64,000 bases of DNA from Oscillospiraceae bacterium (lineage in GTDB: Bacteria; Bacillota; Clostridia; Oscillospirales; Ruminococcaceae). The stretch is from NCBI GenBank assembly GCA_900770285.1, contig CAAGJO010000032.1:8093-72092 (forward strand). Direction: 5' to 3'. The notes under the pieces are model-generated. The model was not told where the DNA came from, did no database searches, and saw only the letters and a program-made list of their open reading frames with translations. Positions 53,828 to 62,309 of this stretch are shown piece after piece. Made by a program: the position numbers and the translations under genes. Each line of letters starts with the position of its first letter. Position 1 is the stretch's first letter.

Positions 53828-54541
53828 ATGCTGATTTTACGAACAATAGGTGCAACGTTAAGCTCAATTGTCATTATGTTTTTTCTTTCCAAACTTATGG
53901 GCAATAAGCAGATTTCTCAGCTGAATCTTTTTGATTATATTAACGGTATAACCATAGGCTCAATAGCATCAGAAATGGCAGTATCCGATAGCTTTGATAA
54001 CTTTTGGACATCTGCTATTGCTATGACGCTTTACGGCTTTACGGCATTTTGCCTTTCTGTGCTTACAATGAAATCTATTAAGGCAAGACATTTCTTTTCA
54101 GGCAGACCGCTGCTTTTGATAGAAGACGGAAAACTTTATCCTCATAACCTTAAAACAGCAAAATTAGATATATGCGACCTTCTGACACGAGCAAGAAATG
54201 AAGGATATTTCGACCTGTCGCAAATAGCGTTTGCAATTCTTGAAAACAACGGTGCTATCTCCTTTATGCCAAAAGCTGATGAACGTCCTGCTACAAATAA
54301 AGACTTAAACCAGCATATTGAAGATGATAAGCTTGTTATCAATGTGATTATAGACGGAAATATAATCGAAAAAAATCTTAAATACTCAGGAAATGACAAA
54401 AAATGGCTGGAAAAAGAAATGCATAAACAAGGCTATTCCAATGTAGAAAGTATTTTTCTTGCCACCATTGACGGCAATAACAGCCTTACAATTTATCCTC
54501 AGGACAGCCACAAAGTACTAAAGGAGTTCTTCAACACTTAA
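53828..54541 (+). CDS. DUF421 membrane protein (YetF/YcaP type)
   Basis: A 237-residue protein with two or three N-terminal membrane helices (about 5-22, 55-80) and the DUF421 domain: SQLNLFDYINGITIGSIASEMA and RPLLLIEDGKLYPHNLKTAKL, then LLTRARNEGYFDLSQIAFAILENNGAISFMPK. The Bacillus relatives YetF/YrbG are spore or membrane proteins of unclear function; no activity can be stated. AGGAGG precedes the ATG by seven T's. Its last 24 bases overlap maf tail to tail. Confidence 0.85.
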   Translation: MLILRTIGATLSSIVIMFFLSKLMGNKQISQLNLFDYINGITIGSIASEMAVSDSFDNFWTSAIAMTLYGFTAFCLSVLTMKSIKARHFFSGRPLLLIEDGKLYPHNLKTAKLDICDLLTRARNEGYFDLSQIAFAILENNGAISFMPKADERPATNKDLNQHIEDDKLVINVIIDGNIIEKNLKYSGNDKKWLEKEMHKQGYSNVESIFLATIDGNNSLTIYPQDSHKVLKEFFNT

Positions 54542-55120
54542 AATATCCGAAAGCTTATCGGCAAGCTCAGAAACGGGCAATCCCACAACATTAAAATAAT
54601 CCCCTCTGATAGCTTTTATAAGCAGACTTCCTTTACCCTGTATCCCATATGCTCCTGCCTTGTCAAAAGGCTCTCCTGTGGCTATATATGCCCTTATATC
54701 CCATTCGTCAATCATTTTGAAGTCGACTTCGGTTATAGATGCAAATGAAACGTATTTTCCTTTATAATAAATGGCTGTACCGCTTACCACCTTATGAGTA
54801 TTCCCCGAAAGCATACTAAGCATTCTGAAAGCGTCCTGTATATCCTTTGGCTTACCCATGATAATGTCATTCAGCAGCACAACAGTGTCACAGCCTATAA
54901 CAAGAGAGTCAGGATTTTGCTCGGCAACTTCCCTGCACTTATTCAACGCAAGCTGAACAGGCACCTGTGCCGTTTCAATTCCCATATCGGCTTTTTCTTC
55001 TTTTACTGCAGGAATGACCCGGAATTTATCGCATATAGTTGAAAGAAGTTCCTTTCTCCTCGGAGACTGTGATGCAAGAACACAATCTATATTTTTCAGC
55101 TTATCTCTTATCTCAAACAT
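54518..55120 (-). CDS. maf: Maf-type nucleotide pyrophosphatase
   Basis: Hydrolyses dTTP/UTP or modified nucleotides to monophosphates (house-cleaning). CVLASQSPRRKELL is the Maf signature, VIGCDTVVLLNDIIMGKPKD the catalytic core, and AYGIQGKGSLLIKAIRGDYFNVVGLPV the C-terminal signature. At 200 residues it is a normal YhdE/Maf protein. The ATG at 55120 follows GGTGG; the frame's earlier ATG at 55135 has no ribosome site. Confidence 0.92.
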   Translation of the reverse strand: MFEIRDKLKNIDCVLASQSPRRKELLSTICDKFRVIPAVKEEKADMGIETAQVPVQLALNKCREVAEQNPDSLVIGCDTVVLLNDIIMGKPKDIQDAFRMLSMLSGNTHKVVSGTAIYYKGKYVSFASITEVDFKMIDEWDIRAYIATGEPFDKAGAYGIQGKGSLLIKAIRGDYFNVVGLPVSELADKLSDILSVEELL

Positions 55121-55168
55121 TTTGTGACCACCCATTCAAAAAATTTGCAAATATTCCTGATATTAAAA

Positions 55169-55196
55169 AAGTCAAGACACTGAAATGCCTTGACTT
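55169..55196. terminator. Terminator after the SleB-like gene
   Basis: An 8-bp stem (AAGTCAAG with CTTGACTT) with AT-rich tails, between the end of the SleB-like gene and maf. Confidence 0.6.
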
Positions 55197-55202
55197 ATTT
55201 TT

Positions 55203-56000
55203 TTAATAGAAAAATCTCTGTCCTTCAAGTTCCATACAGAAATTAAGACTCTCAAACCATGAGCTTACTCCGCAGTATTTCGGAGCATAATAATATGTTG
55301 CACCATTGCTGTTGTCCTCACCATTCAACGCACGCTGAACACAGCTGATTGTGTTTTCGCTTGCTGCACATCCGCCGGGATATTCCTGCATAGCAGTAAA
55401 CTGTCCCGGAGCTGTCAAAACACCATTAATAGTGTTTGGGAACATAGGTGATTTAACTCTGTTAAGAATAACATTTGTAACAGCAATCTTGCTGCTCTCG
55501 CTCATATTTCCGACCTCATGCTCAACAATAAACGTAAGAAGATTAAATTCATCCTGAGTATAGCTTACTGTACCGGCATATGTTTTCAGAGCTGCTGTCA
55601 CCTGAGCCTGAGAAACTGTTGTAGCTTCAGTAGTGACTTTTGTGGTTGTTGTTGCTTTTTTTGTAGTTTTTGAAGTTGTTTTTTTAGTAGTCTTTTTTGT
55701 TACAGGCTTTGTGGACTTCTTTTCAGTAACTTTTTTCACCGAAGTAGTTTCAGCAGATTTTTTCTCATCAGATTTTTTCTCTATTGGATTACCCAATACT
55801 CCAATATCTGTATAATCCATAATCACTTCTGAAAAATCGCTTTCAGGAAGCCGTTCTTTTTCCTTTTGCAACACGCTTTGTTCAGCAGCCGCAGCAGAAA
55901 TAAAAGCCGCACCGCAAAGTATTACAGCAAGTGCTGTTCCGCCAATTCTTGATGCTTTTAAATTCTTAATAATTTTGCCAATAAATTTTTTCTGTATCAT
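55203..56000 (-). CDS. SleB-like cell wall hydrolase
   Basis: A secreted or membrane-anchored 265-residue protein. A basic N-terminus and one hydrophobic helix (about 20-38) are followed by a Lys/Thr-rich linker (75-130) and a Hydrolase_2 (SleB/CwlJ) domain from about 155: LLTFIVEHEVGNMSESSKIAVTNVILNRV with the catalytic Glu, then GQFTAMQEYPGG and ATYYYAPKY. It is a lytic transglycosylase by family. The ATG at 56000 is chosen for AAAGG upstream; 56081 is the frame limit. Confidence 0.85.
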   Translation of the reverse strand: MIQKKFIGKIIKNLKASRIGGTALAVILCGAAFISAAAAEQSVLQKEKERLPESDFSEVIMDYTDIGVLGNPIEKKSDEKKSAETTSVKKVTEKKSTKPVTKKTTKKTTSKTTKKATTTTKVTTEATTVSQAQVTAALKTYAGTVSYTQDEFNLLTFIVEHEVGNMSESSKIAVTNVILNRVKSPMFPNTINGVLTAPGQFTAMQEYPGGCAASENTISCVQRALNGEDNSNGATYYYAPKYCGVSSWFESLNFCMELEGQRFFY

Positions 56001-56046
56001 TTTTTTCAGTAACCTTTCCGCAGATTGAAAAATTTTCAGCCTGCTA

Positions 56047-56063
56047 AGTCTGCATAATGCAGA
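56047..56063. repeat. 17-bp perfect palindrome upstream of the SleB-like gene
   Basis: GTCTGCAT-A-ATGCAGAC lies between the sortase and SleB-like genes, followed at 56066-56090 by a CTGTGT/ACACAG hairpin. It may be an operator or the sortase operon's 3' end. Confidence 0.4.
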
Positions 56064-56133
56064 CCTCTGTGTTATTTTCAAAACACACAGAATTAATATA
56101 TTTTACATCATCATCAGATGATATAAGCAGAAA

Positions 56134-57198
56134 TTAATATGCCCAGCCAAAATATTGCTTTGTATTTCCCCACTTATCTCTCCATGCCTTAGGAAAATAA
56201 ATATCTTTATCAGCCTTTTCCTTGTAAGAATCAATAATCAGATCAAGATTATCATCAGCAGTCATTTTCTTTGCAGTGATGACCCATCTGAAATCTTCAA
56301 CTTCATTTGAACAGATCTGAAGTGTTAAGTAATCATCATCGGGTCCGCATTCAATGTTGCTGGAATACCAGGAGTATTTTTTCACATTCTTTATAAAGCT
56401 GTCAAATGTGTGTTCATCATTATCAAAGTTACGGTATCTCCAGTAATCAAAAAGTTTGCCGTTATCCTGGCTTGCTTCCGAATTTGCAATATAGCAGCCA
56501 ACGATTACATACTTCTGATTGCTTTCATAAATCGTATTAAATTCAATTACAGGATGCTTTTTAAGAAAATCCACGCCTTGCTTATACTCTGCAAGATGAG
56601 TAAAAGCAGTGCCGAGATTTTTCATATGATGCCCGTATAAAGTTATATTATCGGCTTGACCATTTTTGTCAATAGGAACACCGCAGTCAGCAATAATGCT
56701 TCCTGATTCGTAATATTTCTTATCAAGATTTAAATGAAGATAATATTTATTTCCCGCCTCAATGTCTTCAGATAAATGCTGAACAACAGGATAATCTATG
56801 TAAGGTTCTCCGTTGGCGTCATTCCAGTCAGGAATCTTTATCCAGCCTACAGCTTCTGAATTACGTGCCACGAGCTTTTTTGCCCAAGGCTGTACAACTC
56901 TTTTCTTGAGAGAAGCATTCGGTGAATCATCAGCATCAATTCCATCGTCATTATATGCAGGCGAAAGCTCTTGTCTTATCTGTGCCGCATAGTTTTTCGC
57001 ATCAGCGTCTTCCTGCAAAAAAGCTTTAAGCTGATTAAGAGAAAAACAAAACAGGAAAATCGAAAAGATAAATACTATCTTTCTGACGACCTCATTTCTG
57101 TCGTCACCTTTCCATGGAATAAAATATTTTAAAAATCTTTTAAAGAAATTCTCATTGCGTTGTGGAGTAAGATTATAAACCTCGTTAGCCATAGACAT
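56134..57198 (-). CDS. Class B sortase
   Basis: A 354-residue membrane transpeptidase: one N-terminal helix (about 40-58, IVFIFSIFLFCFSLN) and a sortase fold from 110 on. The catalytic set is visible: His in ITLYGHHMKNLGTAF, Cys in YLTLQICSNEVEDF (TLxTC variant with Ile before Cys), and Arg in DFRWVITAKK. Class B enzymes anchor heme-uptake or pilus proteins; no LPXTG/NPXTG-type substrate is encoded in the window. It starts directly after the pncC stop, so it is co-translated. Confidence 0.88.
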   Translation of the reverse strand: MSMANEVYNLTPQRNENFFKRFLKYFIPWKGDDRNEVVRKIVFIFSIFLFCFSLNQLKAFLQEDADAKNYAAQIRQELSPAYNDDGIDADDSPNASLKKRVVQPWAKKLVARNSEAVGWIKIPDWNDANGEPYIDYPVVQHLSEDIEAGNKYYLHLNLDKKYYESGSIIADCGVPIDKNGQADNITLYGHHMKNLGTAFTHLAEYKQGVDFLKKHPVIEFNTIYESNQKYVIVGCYIANSEASQDNGKLFDYWRYRNFDNDEHTFDSFIKNVKKYSWYSSNIECGPDDDYLTLQICSNEVEDFRWVITAKKMTADDNLDLIIDSYKEKADKDIYFPKAWRDKWGNTKQYFGWAY

Positions 57199-57747
57199 TT
57201 ATTCATCCTCGCTTTCAGTATGCTCTATGAGCGTTTTCAACATTTCCAACGCTTTAACTGAAGTTATTATCCGGATAGTATTTCTGTCAAGCTTCTTATG
57301 GTTTTTATAAAGCATAAGATTGCTGACATTTTCCTTTTGTCCGTATCTGACAGAAACATATACTGTACCCACAGGTTTTTCAGCTGTGCCTCCGCCCGGA
57401 CCGGCAATACCTGTTATCCCAACTGCTGCCCTGCTGCCCATAAGTTTCATAACTCCAAGGCTCATTTCAGAGGCAGTCTCTGCCGAATAAACAGAAAACC
57501 TTTCCAACGTGGTTTCATTTACTCCAAGGACTTTGACTTTTATCTGTTCGTTATAGCTGCATACCCCGCCCAAATAAATTCCGGATGCACCTGAAACAGA
57601 TGTTATTGCCTGACTAACCATACCTCCGGTACAGCTTTCAGCAGTGCTCAAAGTAATTCCTTTTGACAATAAATATGATACAACCACTTTTGCGGTATTG
57701 TCAAGGGTTTTTGTTACCAATTTGTCATCATCAGCAAAATCGTTCAA
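57199..57747 (-). CDS. pncC: Nicotinamide-nucleotide amidohydrolase (CinA C-terminal type)
   Basis: Deamidates NMN to nicotinate mononucleotide, feeding NAD salvage. At 182 residues it is the stand-alone PncC domain without the CinA N-terminal domain. The Ser nucleophile is in TAESCTGGMVSQAI and the oxyanion region in GITGIAGPGGGTAEKPVG. With PncA and PncB at 5-7 kb it completes two routes to nicotinate mononucleotide in the window. It is coupled to the sortase gene. Confidence 0.92.
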   Translation of the reverse strand: MNDFADDDKLVTKTLDNTAKVVVSYLLSKGITLSTAESCTGGMVSQAITSVSGASGIYLGGVCSYNEQIKVKVLGVNETTLERFSVYSAETASEMSLGVMKLMGSRAAVGITGIAGPGGGTAEKPVGTVYVSVRYGQKENVSNLMLYKNHKKLDRNTIRIITSVKALEMLKTLIEHTESEDE

Positions 57748-58077
57748 TGTTTTTACCTCTTTTCTGATGTTTTTGCACAGTGCTTTTCTATTAAATATTA
57801 TTAATATGTTAATTATATTATATCATTTAACATTAAAACATATTGTTCAAGCCAAAAATCAGAGTTTTTCTTCCAGATAATTGAATTGTTGCACAAAATG
57901 GCATAAATTTTAGTCAGAATATTACTTTACAAAATGTAACTTATAGCGTAAATCTGTCAATGCTTTTTACTTTACATGTGAACCTTTCACAAATTTCAGC
58001 TGCATTTTTTCACATTATAATTTTATGATTATGAGCTCAGCTTTTATGCCGGATCAGCGATGTAAAGCTAAAAAGCT
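57748..58077. other. Gene-free spacer between pncC and thiI
   Basis: No coding frame with a ribosome site is seen. It contains a TATAAT on the minus strand near 57817-57822 (a possible pncC promoter without a clear -35). A TGTAAAGCT/AGCTTTACA hairpin at 58060-58081 includes the thiI stop and may terminate that operon. Confidence 0.4.
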
Positions 58078-59253
58078 TTACACATTTTTGATTACATATA
58101 CACTTGTGTTTTCAACAGCTTTTTGAATTAACGGCTCGAAATCATAAGAATTCTGCGCATTTTCCACGTCCTGAAGTACAGGTCTTGTTTTTGGGTGCTT
58201 TGGAGTGAAAACAGTACAGCAGTCCTCATATGGCAGAATTGAAGTTTCAAACGTATCAATCTTTCTGGCAATAGTTACGATCTCCGACTTATCCATGCCA
58301 ATGCATGGTCTGAACACAGGATATCTGCATGCAGCGTCGGTACAAACCATAGCATACATAGTCTGGCTGGCCACTTGTCCAAGGCTTTCCCCGGTTACAA
58401 GACACTGAATGTCTTCCTTTTCACAGAATCGCTGAGCAATTTCCATCATAAGTCTGCGCATAATTATTGTAAATAATTCTTCGGGACAGTTGTCTCTCAG
58501 TACTTCCTGAATTTCGGTAAAAGGTACACAGTGAAACTTAATGTCGCCGCAATAAGGAGTAAGCAGTTTTGCAAGCTTTTCAACCTTCATTTTTGCTCTT
58601 TCTGAAGTATAAGGCGGCGCTTCAAAGTGTATAGCCTCAACCTGTGCACCTCTTTTTGCCATCATATATCCTGCAACAGGCGAATCAATTCCCCCTGAAA
58701 GCAAAAGCATAGCTTTTCCGCTTGAACCAACCGGAATACCTCCTGCCCCCTCCATCTGTAATGCGTCAATAAAAGCATACTGCTCTCTTATTTCCACAGT
58801 AACAATTATATCGGGATTGTGTACGTCTACAGACAGATGAGGAAAATTCTCCAGAATTTTTGCGCCCAGCTCTCTGCATATTTCAGGTGATTTGTATGGA
58901 AATTTTTTGTCGGCTCTCTTTGCATTTACCTTGAAAGTTTTAACGCCGTCCAAAGCTACTGCAAGATATTCCATGGAATCATTTAAAATCGAGTCCATGT
59001 TTTTTTCGACGCAAAAAGCTCTGCAAAGCTTTACAATTCCAAAAGTGCGTTCCAATCTGAACATAACCTCGTCCATGTCAATATCATCGCTCAGCGGTTC
59101 TACATAAAGCATAGACTGTGATCTGGTATATCTGAAAGCTCCAAGCTTTTCAAGACGTCTTTTTACATTTTTTACAAGCATACTTTCAAAGGTACTCTTA
59201 TTAAGTCCTTTTAAAGCAATTTCACCGTATTTGCACAAAATTATTTCTTTCAT
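58078..59253 (-). CDS. thiI: tRNA 4-thiouridine synthetase ThiI
   Basis: Adenylates U8 of tRNA and transfers sulfur to it. The THUMP domain covers about 60-165, and the PP-loop ATPase is AMLLLSGGIDSPVAGYM, with LVTGESLGQVASQ. At 391 residues it lacks the rhodanese domain of E. coli ThiI, so sulfur must come directly from a cysteine desulfurase; such a gene lies 49 bases upstream in the same operon. The ATG at 59253 follows GGAG. Confidence 0.94.
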   Translation of the reverse strand: MKEIILCKYGEIALKGLNKSTFESMLVKNVKRRLEKLGAFRYTRSQSMLYVEPLSDDIDMDEVMFRLERTFGIVKLCRAFCVEKNMDSILNDSMEYLAVALDGVKTFKVNAKRADKKFPYKSPEICRELGAKILENFPHLSVDVHNPDIIVTVEIREQYAFIDALQMEGAGGIPVGSSGKAMLLLSGGIDSPVAGYMMAKRGAQVEAIHFEAPPYTSERAKMKVEKLAKLLTPYCGDIKFHCVPFTEIQEVLRDNCPEELFTIIMRRLMMEIAQRFCEKEDIQCLVTGESLGQVASQTMYAMVCTDAACRYPVFRPCIGMDKSEIVTIARKIDTFETSILPYEDCCTVFTPKHPKTRPVLQDVENAQNSYDFEPLIQKAVENTSVYVIKNV

Positions 59254-59302
59254 CAAATTTCTCCTCTTTACGACTCTTTATATAATAGTATAAAACATAT
59301 GT

Positions 59303-60433
59303 TTAATGCTTAATTCCGCAAAGTTTCTTTCTTGCGTCATTTAATGCTGCTATGAACTCATCAATTTCATCTTTTGTATTGTCTGAGCAAAAGCTTACTC
59401 TTATGGTGCTGTCAGCGTACTGCTCCGAAATGCCGAACTCTTTTATAACATTGCTTTTTCTGCCTTTGGAACACGCCGAACCGCTGGAAACATAAATTTC
59501 CCTGCTCTCAAGGAAATGAAGAAGTACTTCACTTTTAAGATTTTCCACTGCAATGCTGTTCACATAGGGTGATGAATTTTCACTGGAGTTTATGTGTATG
59601 CCGTTTTCAATACATTGCTCAAAGAGATATGTCTGCAAGCCTTTTACATATTCAAATCTCTGTGAAATGCTGTCTTTCAGTTCTGCCACAGCCTCTCCGA
59701 ATCCGCAAATCAGCGGTACAGATTCAGTACCCGAACGAAAAGCTTTTTCCTGTCCGCCGCCATAAACAAGTGAAGGAATTTTTACATCTTTTTTCACATA
59801 TAATGCACCGATGCCCTTTGGACCGTGAATTTTATGTCCGCTCAAAGATATAAAATCAGCATGTAGATTTTTCGCTTTTATGGGCAGCTTCATAAATCCC
59901 TGAACGCAGTCGCAGTGTGTGAGGACATTTGGATATTTACGTTTTATCGCTGCAAAAGCTTTTTCCACCGGCAATATATATCCGTTTTCATTGTTGACAA
60001 GCATACAACTAACAATAATAGTATCTTCATTTACTGATGAAACAATACTATCTGCAGATATTTCACCTTTTTCATCGGGAGAAATTCTTACAACCTCATA
60101 TCCTGCCTGCTCAAGCTTTGTGCATGGTTCAGCAACGGAAGGATGTTCCACCGAAGAAACCACAATACGTTTTTTTCGTTTGCCAAGCTTTTTTACTGCA
60201 CCAATAATTGCTGTATTGCTGCTTTCGGTAGCCCCTGATGTAAAATAAATCTCATCTTCCGTTACACCAAGTGCCAACGCTATATTTTCTCTCGCTTCTG
60301 TCACAAGCTTTTCCGCCTCAACGCCCAGCTTATGAAGTGACGAAGGATTTCCAAAACACTCCAATCCTTTCATCACCGCTCTGCATACCTCACCGCTTGG
60401 TTTTGTGGTAGCAGCATTATCAAAATATATCAT
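59303..60433 (-). CDS. Cysteine desulfurase (NifS/IscS-like)
   Basis: A PLP enzyme that takes sulfur from cysteine. The PLP Lys is in SLSGHKIHGPKG, the PLP-stacking His in SSVEHPSVAEP, and the persulfide Cys in SSGSACSKGRKS. At 376 residues it resembles the NifZ type that partners ThiI in Firmicutes, and it is followed by thiI in the same operon. It starts after AAAGGAC. Confidence 0.93.
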   Translation of the reverse strand: MIYFDNAATTKPSGEVCRAVMKGLECFGNPSSLHKLGVEAEKLVTEARENIALALGVTEDEIYFTSGATESSNTAIIGAVKKLGKRKKRIVVSSVEHPSVAEPCTKLEQAGYEVVRISPDEKGEISADSIVSSVNEDTIIVSCMLVNNENGYILPVEKAFAAIKRKYPNVLTHCDCVQGFMKLPIKAKNLHADFISLSGHKIHGPKGIGALYVKKDVKIPSLVYGGGQEKAFRSGTESVPLICGFGEAVAELKDSISQRFEYVKGLQTYLFEQCIENGIHINSSENSSPYVNSIAVENLKSEVLLHFLESREIYVSSGSACSKGRKSNVIKEFGISEQYADSTIRVSFCSDNTKDEIDEFIAALNDARKKLCGIKH

Positions 60434-60513
60434 AAAAAAGTCCTTTCAAAATTTCGTATACATATTAATTATACCACATATGCCGCTATAATGCAACTTT
60501 GAAAACATAAAAA

Positions 60514-60544
60514 ATCCCGACTCTACAATCCGTAAAATCGGGAT
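60514..60544 (-). terminator. Terminator after yaaA
   Basis: A 7-bp stem (ATCCCGA with TCGGGAT) is followed by TTTTTT on the minus strand. Its 5' arm lies just past the yaaA stop. Confidence 0.7.
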
Positions 60545-60548
60545 AAAA

Positions 60549-61298
60549 TCACTTTTCCACTCGTTCAAAAACATATTCCCGTTCAGTGGATAAATCATCT
60601 CGGAACTTGTAACCCAGCCTGTCAAAACTTTTAATGTCATCAGGAGTTTCAATATTGTTTTCCGCCATATACCGAACCATTTCCCCTCTTGCCATTTTTG
60701 CATAGGTAGCTTTAGTCACAAGCTTGCCATTGTACTTTTCCACAAAAGTGCAGGTGACATAAAAATCCTTGTCCGTAAGATATTTCTCAATACATTTTGA
60801 ATATTCCTTTGATGCAAGATTAATAATAATTCCGTCATCATCTCTTACCAGGTCATATATTTGCCTTCCCCAAAAATCATATAGATTTTTGTATCCGTCA
60901 ATATCAGCTTTGGCCTGCATCTCCAACCGATAAGGCACAACCCCGTCCATAGCTTTAAGCACACCGTAAAAAGCCGAAAGTATGCATAAATGCTGCTGAA
61001 CATAGTCAAACTGTCCATACTCAAAAACTGCAGGTGCCATATATTGATATGCAATGCCGTCATATGCAAGCACTGCAGGTGTCAGATTGCTGTAAAGGTC
61101 CATTTGCTCAAGACGCTGAAAATTTTCCTTTGCAATTTTATCATTGCATTTCCAAAGGGTTTTAAGCTCATCATAGCTTTTGCTTTTCAGCCACTGCAAA
61201 ATTCTTTCAGTTTTTGAAAGACTTGCGGGAAGTCCCAGATATTCAAGAGAGTCCACGTCTGCATTCATCTTTTTTGCAGGAGAAAGAATTATTCTCAT
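60549..61298 (-). CDS. yaaA: YaaA family peroxide-stress protein
   Basis: A 249-residue DUF328/YaaA protein. MRIILSPAKKMN is the family signature, and DGIAYQYM, LSAFYGVLKAMDGVVPYRLEM and FYVTCTFVEKYNGKLVTKATYAKMARGEMVRYM carry the core. In E. coli YaaA limits DNA and protein damage by peroxide by lowering free iron. It starts at the base next to the bcp stop, so it forms an oxidative-stress pair with the peroxiredoxin. Confidence 0.93.
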   Translation of the reverse strand: MRIILSPAKKMNADVDSLEYLGLPASLSKTERILQWLKSKSYDELKTLWKCNDKIAKENFQRLEQMDLYSNLTPAVLAYDGIAYQYMAPAVFEYGQFDYVQQHLCILSAFYGVLKAMDGVVPYRLEMQAKADIDGYKNLYDFWGRQIYDLVRDDDGIIINLASKEYSKCIEKYLTDKDFYVTCTFVEKYNGKLVTKATYAKMARGEMVRYMAENNIETPDDIKSFDRLGYKFRDDLSTEREYVFERVEK

Positions 61299-61751
61299 TT
61301 ATACCTCGCCAAGCATTTTTTCAGCGTCGTCCGCAGCTTTTACCTTATCATTTGCACCGACTATAATTCCATTTTCATCAATAAGATATGTTGTGCGAAC
61401 AACACCCATATATACCTTTCCGCACATTTTCTTTTCGTGCCATACATCATAAGCCTGAATAGCAGAAAGTTCAGGGTCAGACAGAATTGTTATCTTAAGG
61501 TCCTGCTTTTCCTCAAAACGCTTGTGAGATGCAACACTGTCCTTGCTTATTCCAATTATAACGGTATTCTTATCTGCATATTCATTTACCTTTGCAGAAT
61601 ATCCGCATGCCTGCTTTGTGCAGCCTGCTGTATTATCCTTTGGATAGAAATATAAAATAACCTTTTTGCCTTTATATTCCTCCAGGCTGTGCATATCTCC
61701 GTTCTGATCAGGAAGTGAAAATCCAGGTGCTTTTGTTCCAACTGCCAGCAT
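61299..61751 (-). CDS. bcp: Thiol peroxidase Bcp (peroxiredoxin Q)
   Basis: Reduces peroxides with thioredoxin. FYPKDNTAGCTKQACGYS shows the peroxidatic Cys and, five residues on, the resolving Cys of the alpha2-type atypical 2-Cys enzymes. VRTTYLIDENG ends the thioredoxin fold. At 150 residues it is complete. The ATG at 61751 lies behind AAGGAGG; the frame's first ATG at 61778 does not have one. It is co-transcribed with yaaA. Confidence 0.94.
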   Translation of the reverse strand: MLAVGTKAPGFSLPDQNGDMHSLEEYKGKKVILYFYPKDNTAGCTKQACGYSAKVNEYADKNTVIIGISKDSVASHKRFEEKQDLKITILSDPELSAIQAYDVWHEKKMCGKVYMGVVRTTYLIDENGIIVGANDKVKAADDAEKMLGEV

Positions 61752-61962
61752 ATTAATAGCCTCCTTAATTTTTAACATGATTTTCTAAAATCAAACGATT
61801 TCAAAATAATTATATATCAAGTTCAAAATCATGTCAATAATTTCATTATATTTTAATGCGAATTAAAAAAGTTGATTAGCAAATGAATAATCGGGGAAAA
61901 TAATCTAAGACTAATAAAGGCTAAAAACAATCGCCAAATATATATAAGAAAGGATAATTTCT

Positions 61963-62136
61963 ATGAATTTAAACTCAGTTATGAAAGGCGTTTCAGCAGG
62001 AATTACCGCAGGAGCATTGGTATATGCTGTAGCTAATGCTTCCCGCCACGAAAAGCGTGTACTGAAATCCCGTACAGGCAAGGCTCTCCATGCTATAAGC
62101 AGCGTCATGGACGAAATTTCTACAATGATGGAATAA
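61963..62136 (+). CDS. Small Ala-rich protein, unknown
   Basis: A 57-residue protein beginning MNLNSVMKGVSAGITAG, not recognised. A Gly/Ala helix of about residues 7-25 could insert into the membrane; the rest is basic and then acidic (SRHEKRVLKSRTGKA, VMDEISTMME). AGAAAGGA lies at a good distance before the ATG. It is plus-strand between two minus-strand operons. The layout (Gly-zipper helix plus charged tail) is like YtxH-type small proteins, but that is only a guess. Confidence 0.65.
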   Translation: MNLNSVMKGVSAGITAGALVYAVANASRHEKRVLKSRTGKALHAISSVMDEISTMME

Positions 62137-62274
62137 TTGCTCACAAAATATCAGATTTGTGCATAAGCTATATTGAAACAGTAATTGTTACAAAAAATCG
62201 CTTAAAGTGACAAAATCAATTTGTCCGCAGGGGAGCTTTTTGCGAGAGTATCAAAAGCTGTTCTTATATAGATA

Positions 62275-62302
62275 GGGACCGATGCATATTTGCAGCGGTC
62301 CC
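62275..62302. terminator. Terminator between the small gene and the Spo0A-like gene
   Basis: A GC-rich 7-bp stem (GGGACCG with CGGTCCC) is followed by GTTTTATTT on the plus strand; it could serve both convergent genes. Confidence 0.65.
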
Positions 62303-62309
62303 GTTTTAT

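Noticed and set aside
53737..53904. N-terminal extension of the DUF6774-like gene to 53904
   Set aside because: It would overlap the divergent DUF421 gene and its promoter, and only the GTG at 53736 has a ribosome site.
61890..61925. SigF-like -10 (GGGGAAAATA) before the small plus-strand gene
   Set aside because: The -10 pattern matches, but no GYATA-like -35 is found at the right distance; in AT-rich DNA this is weak.
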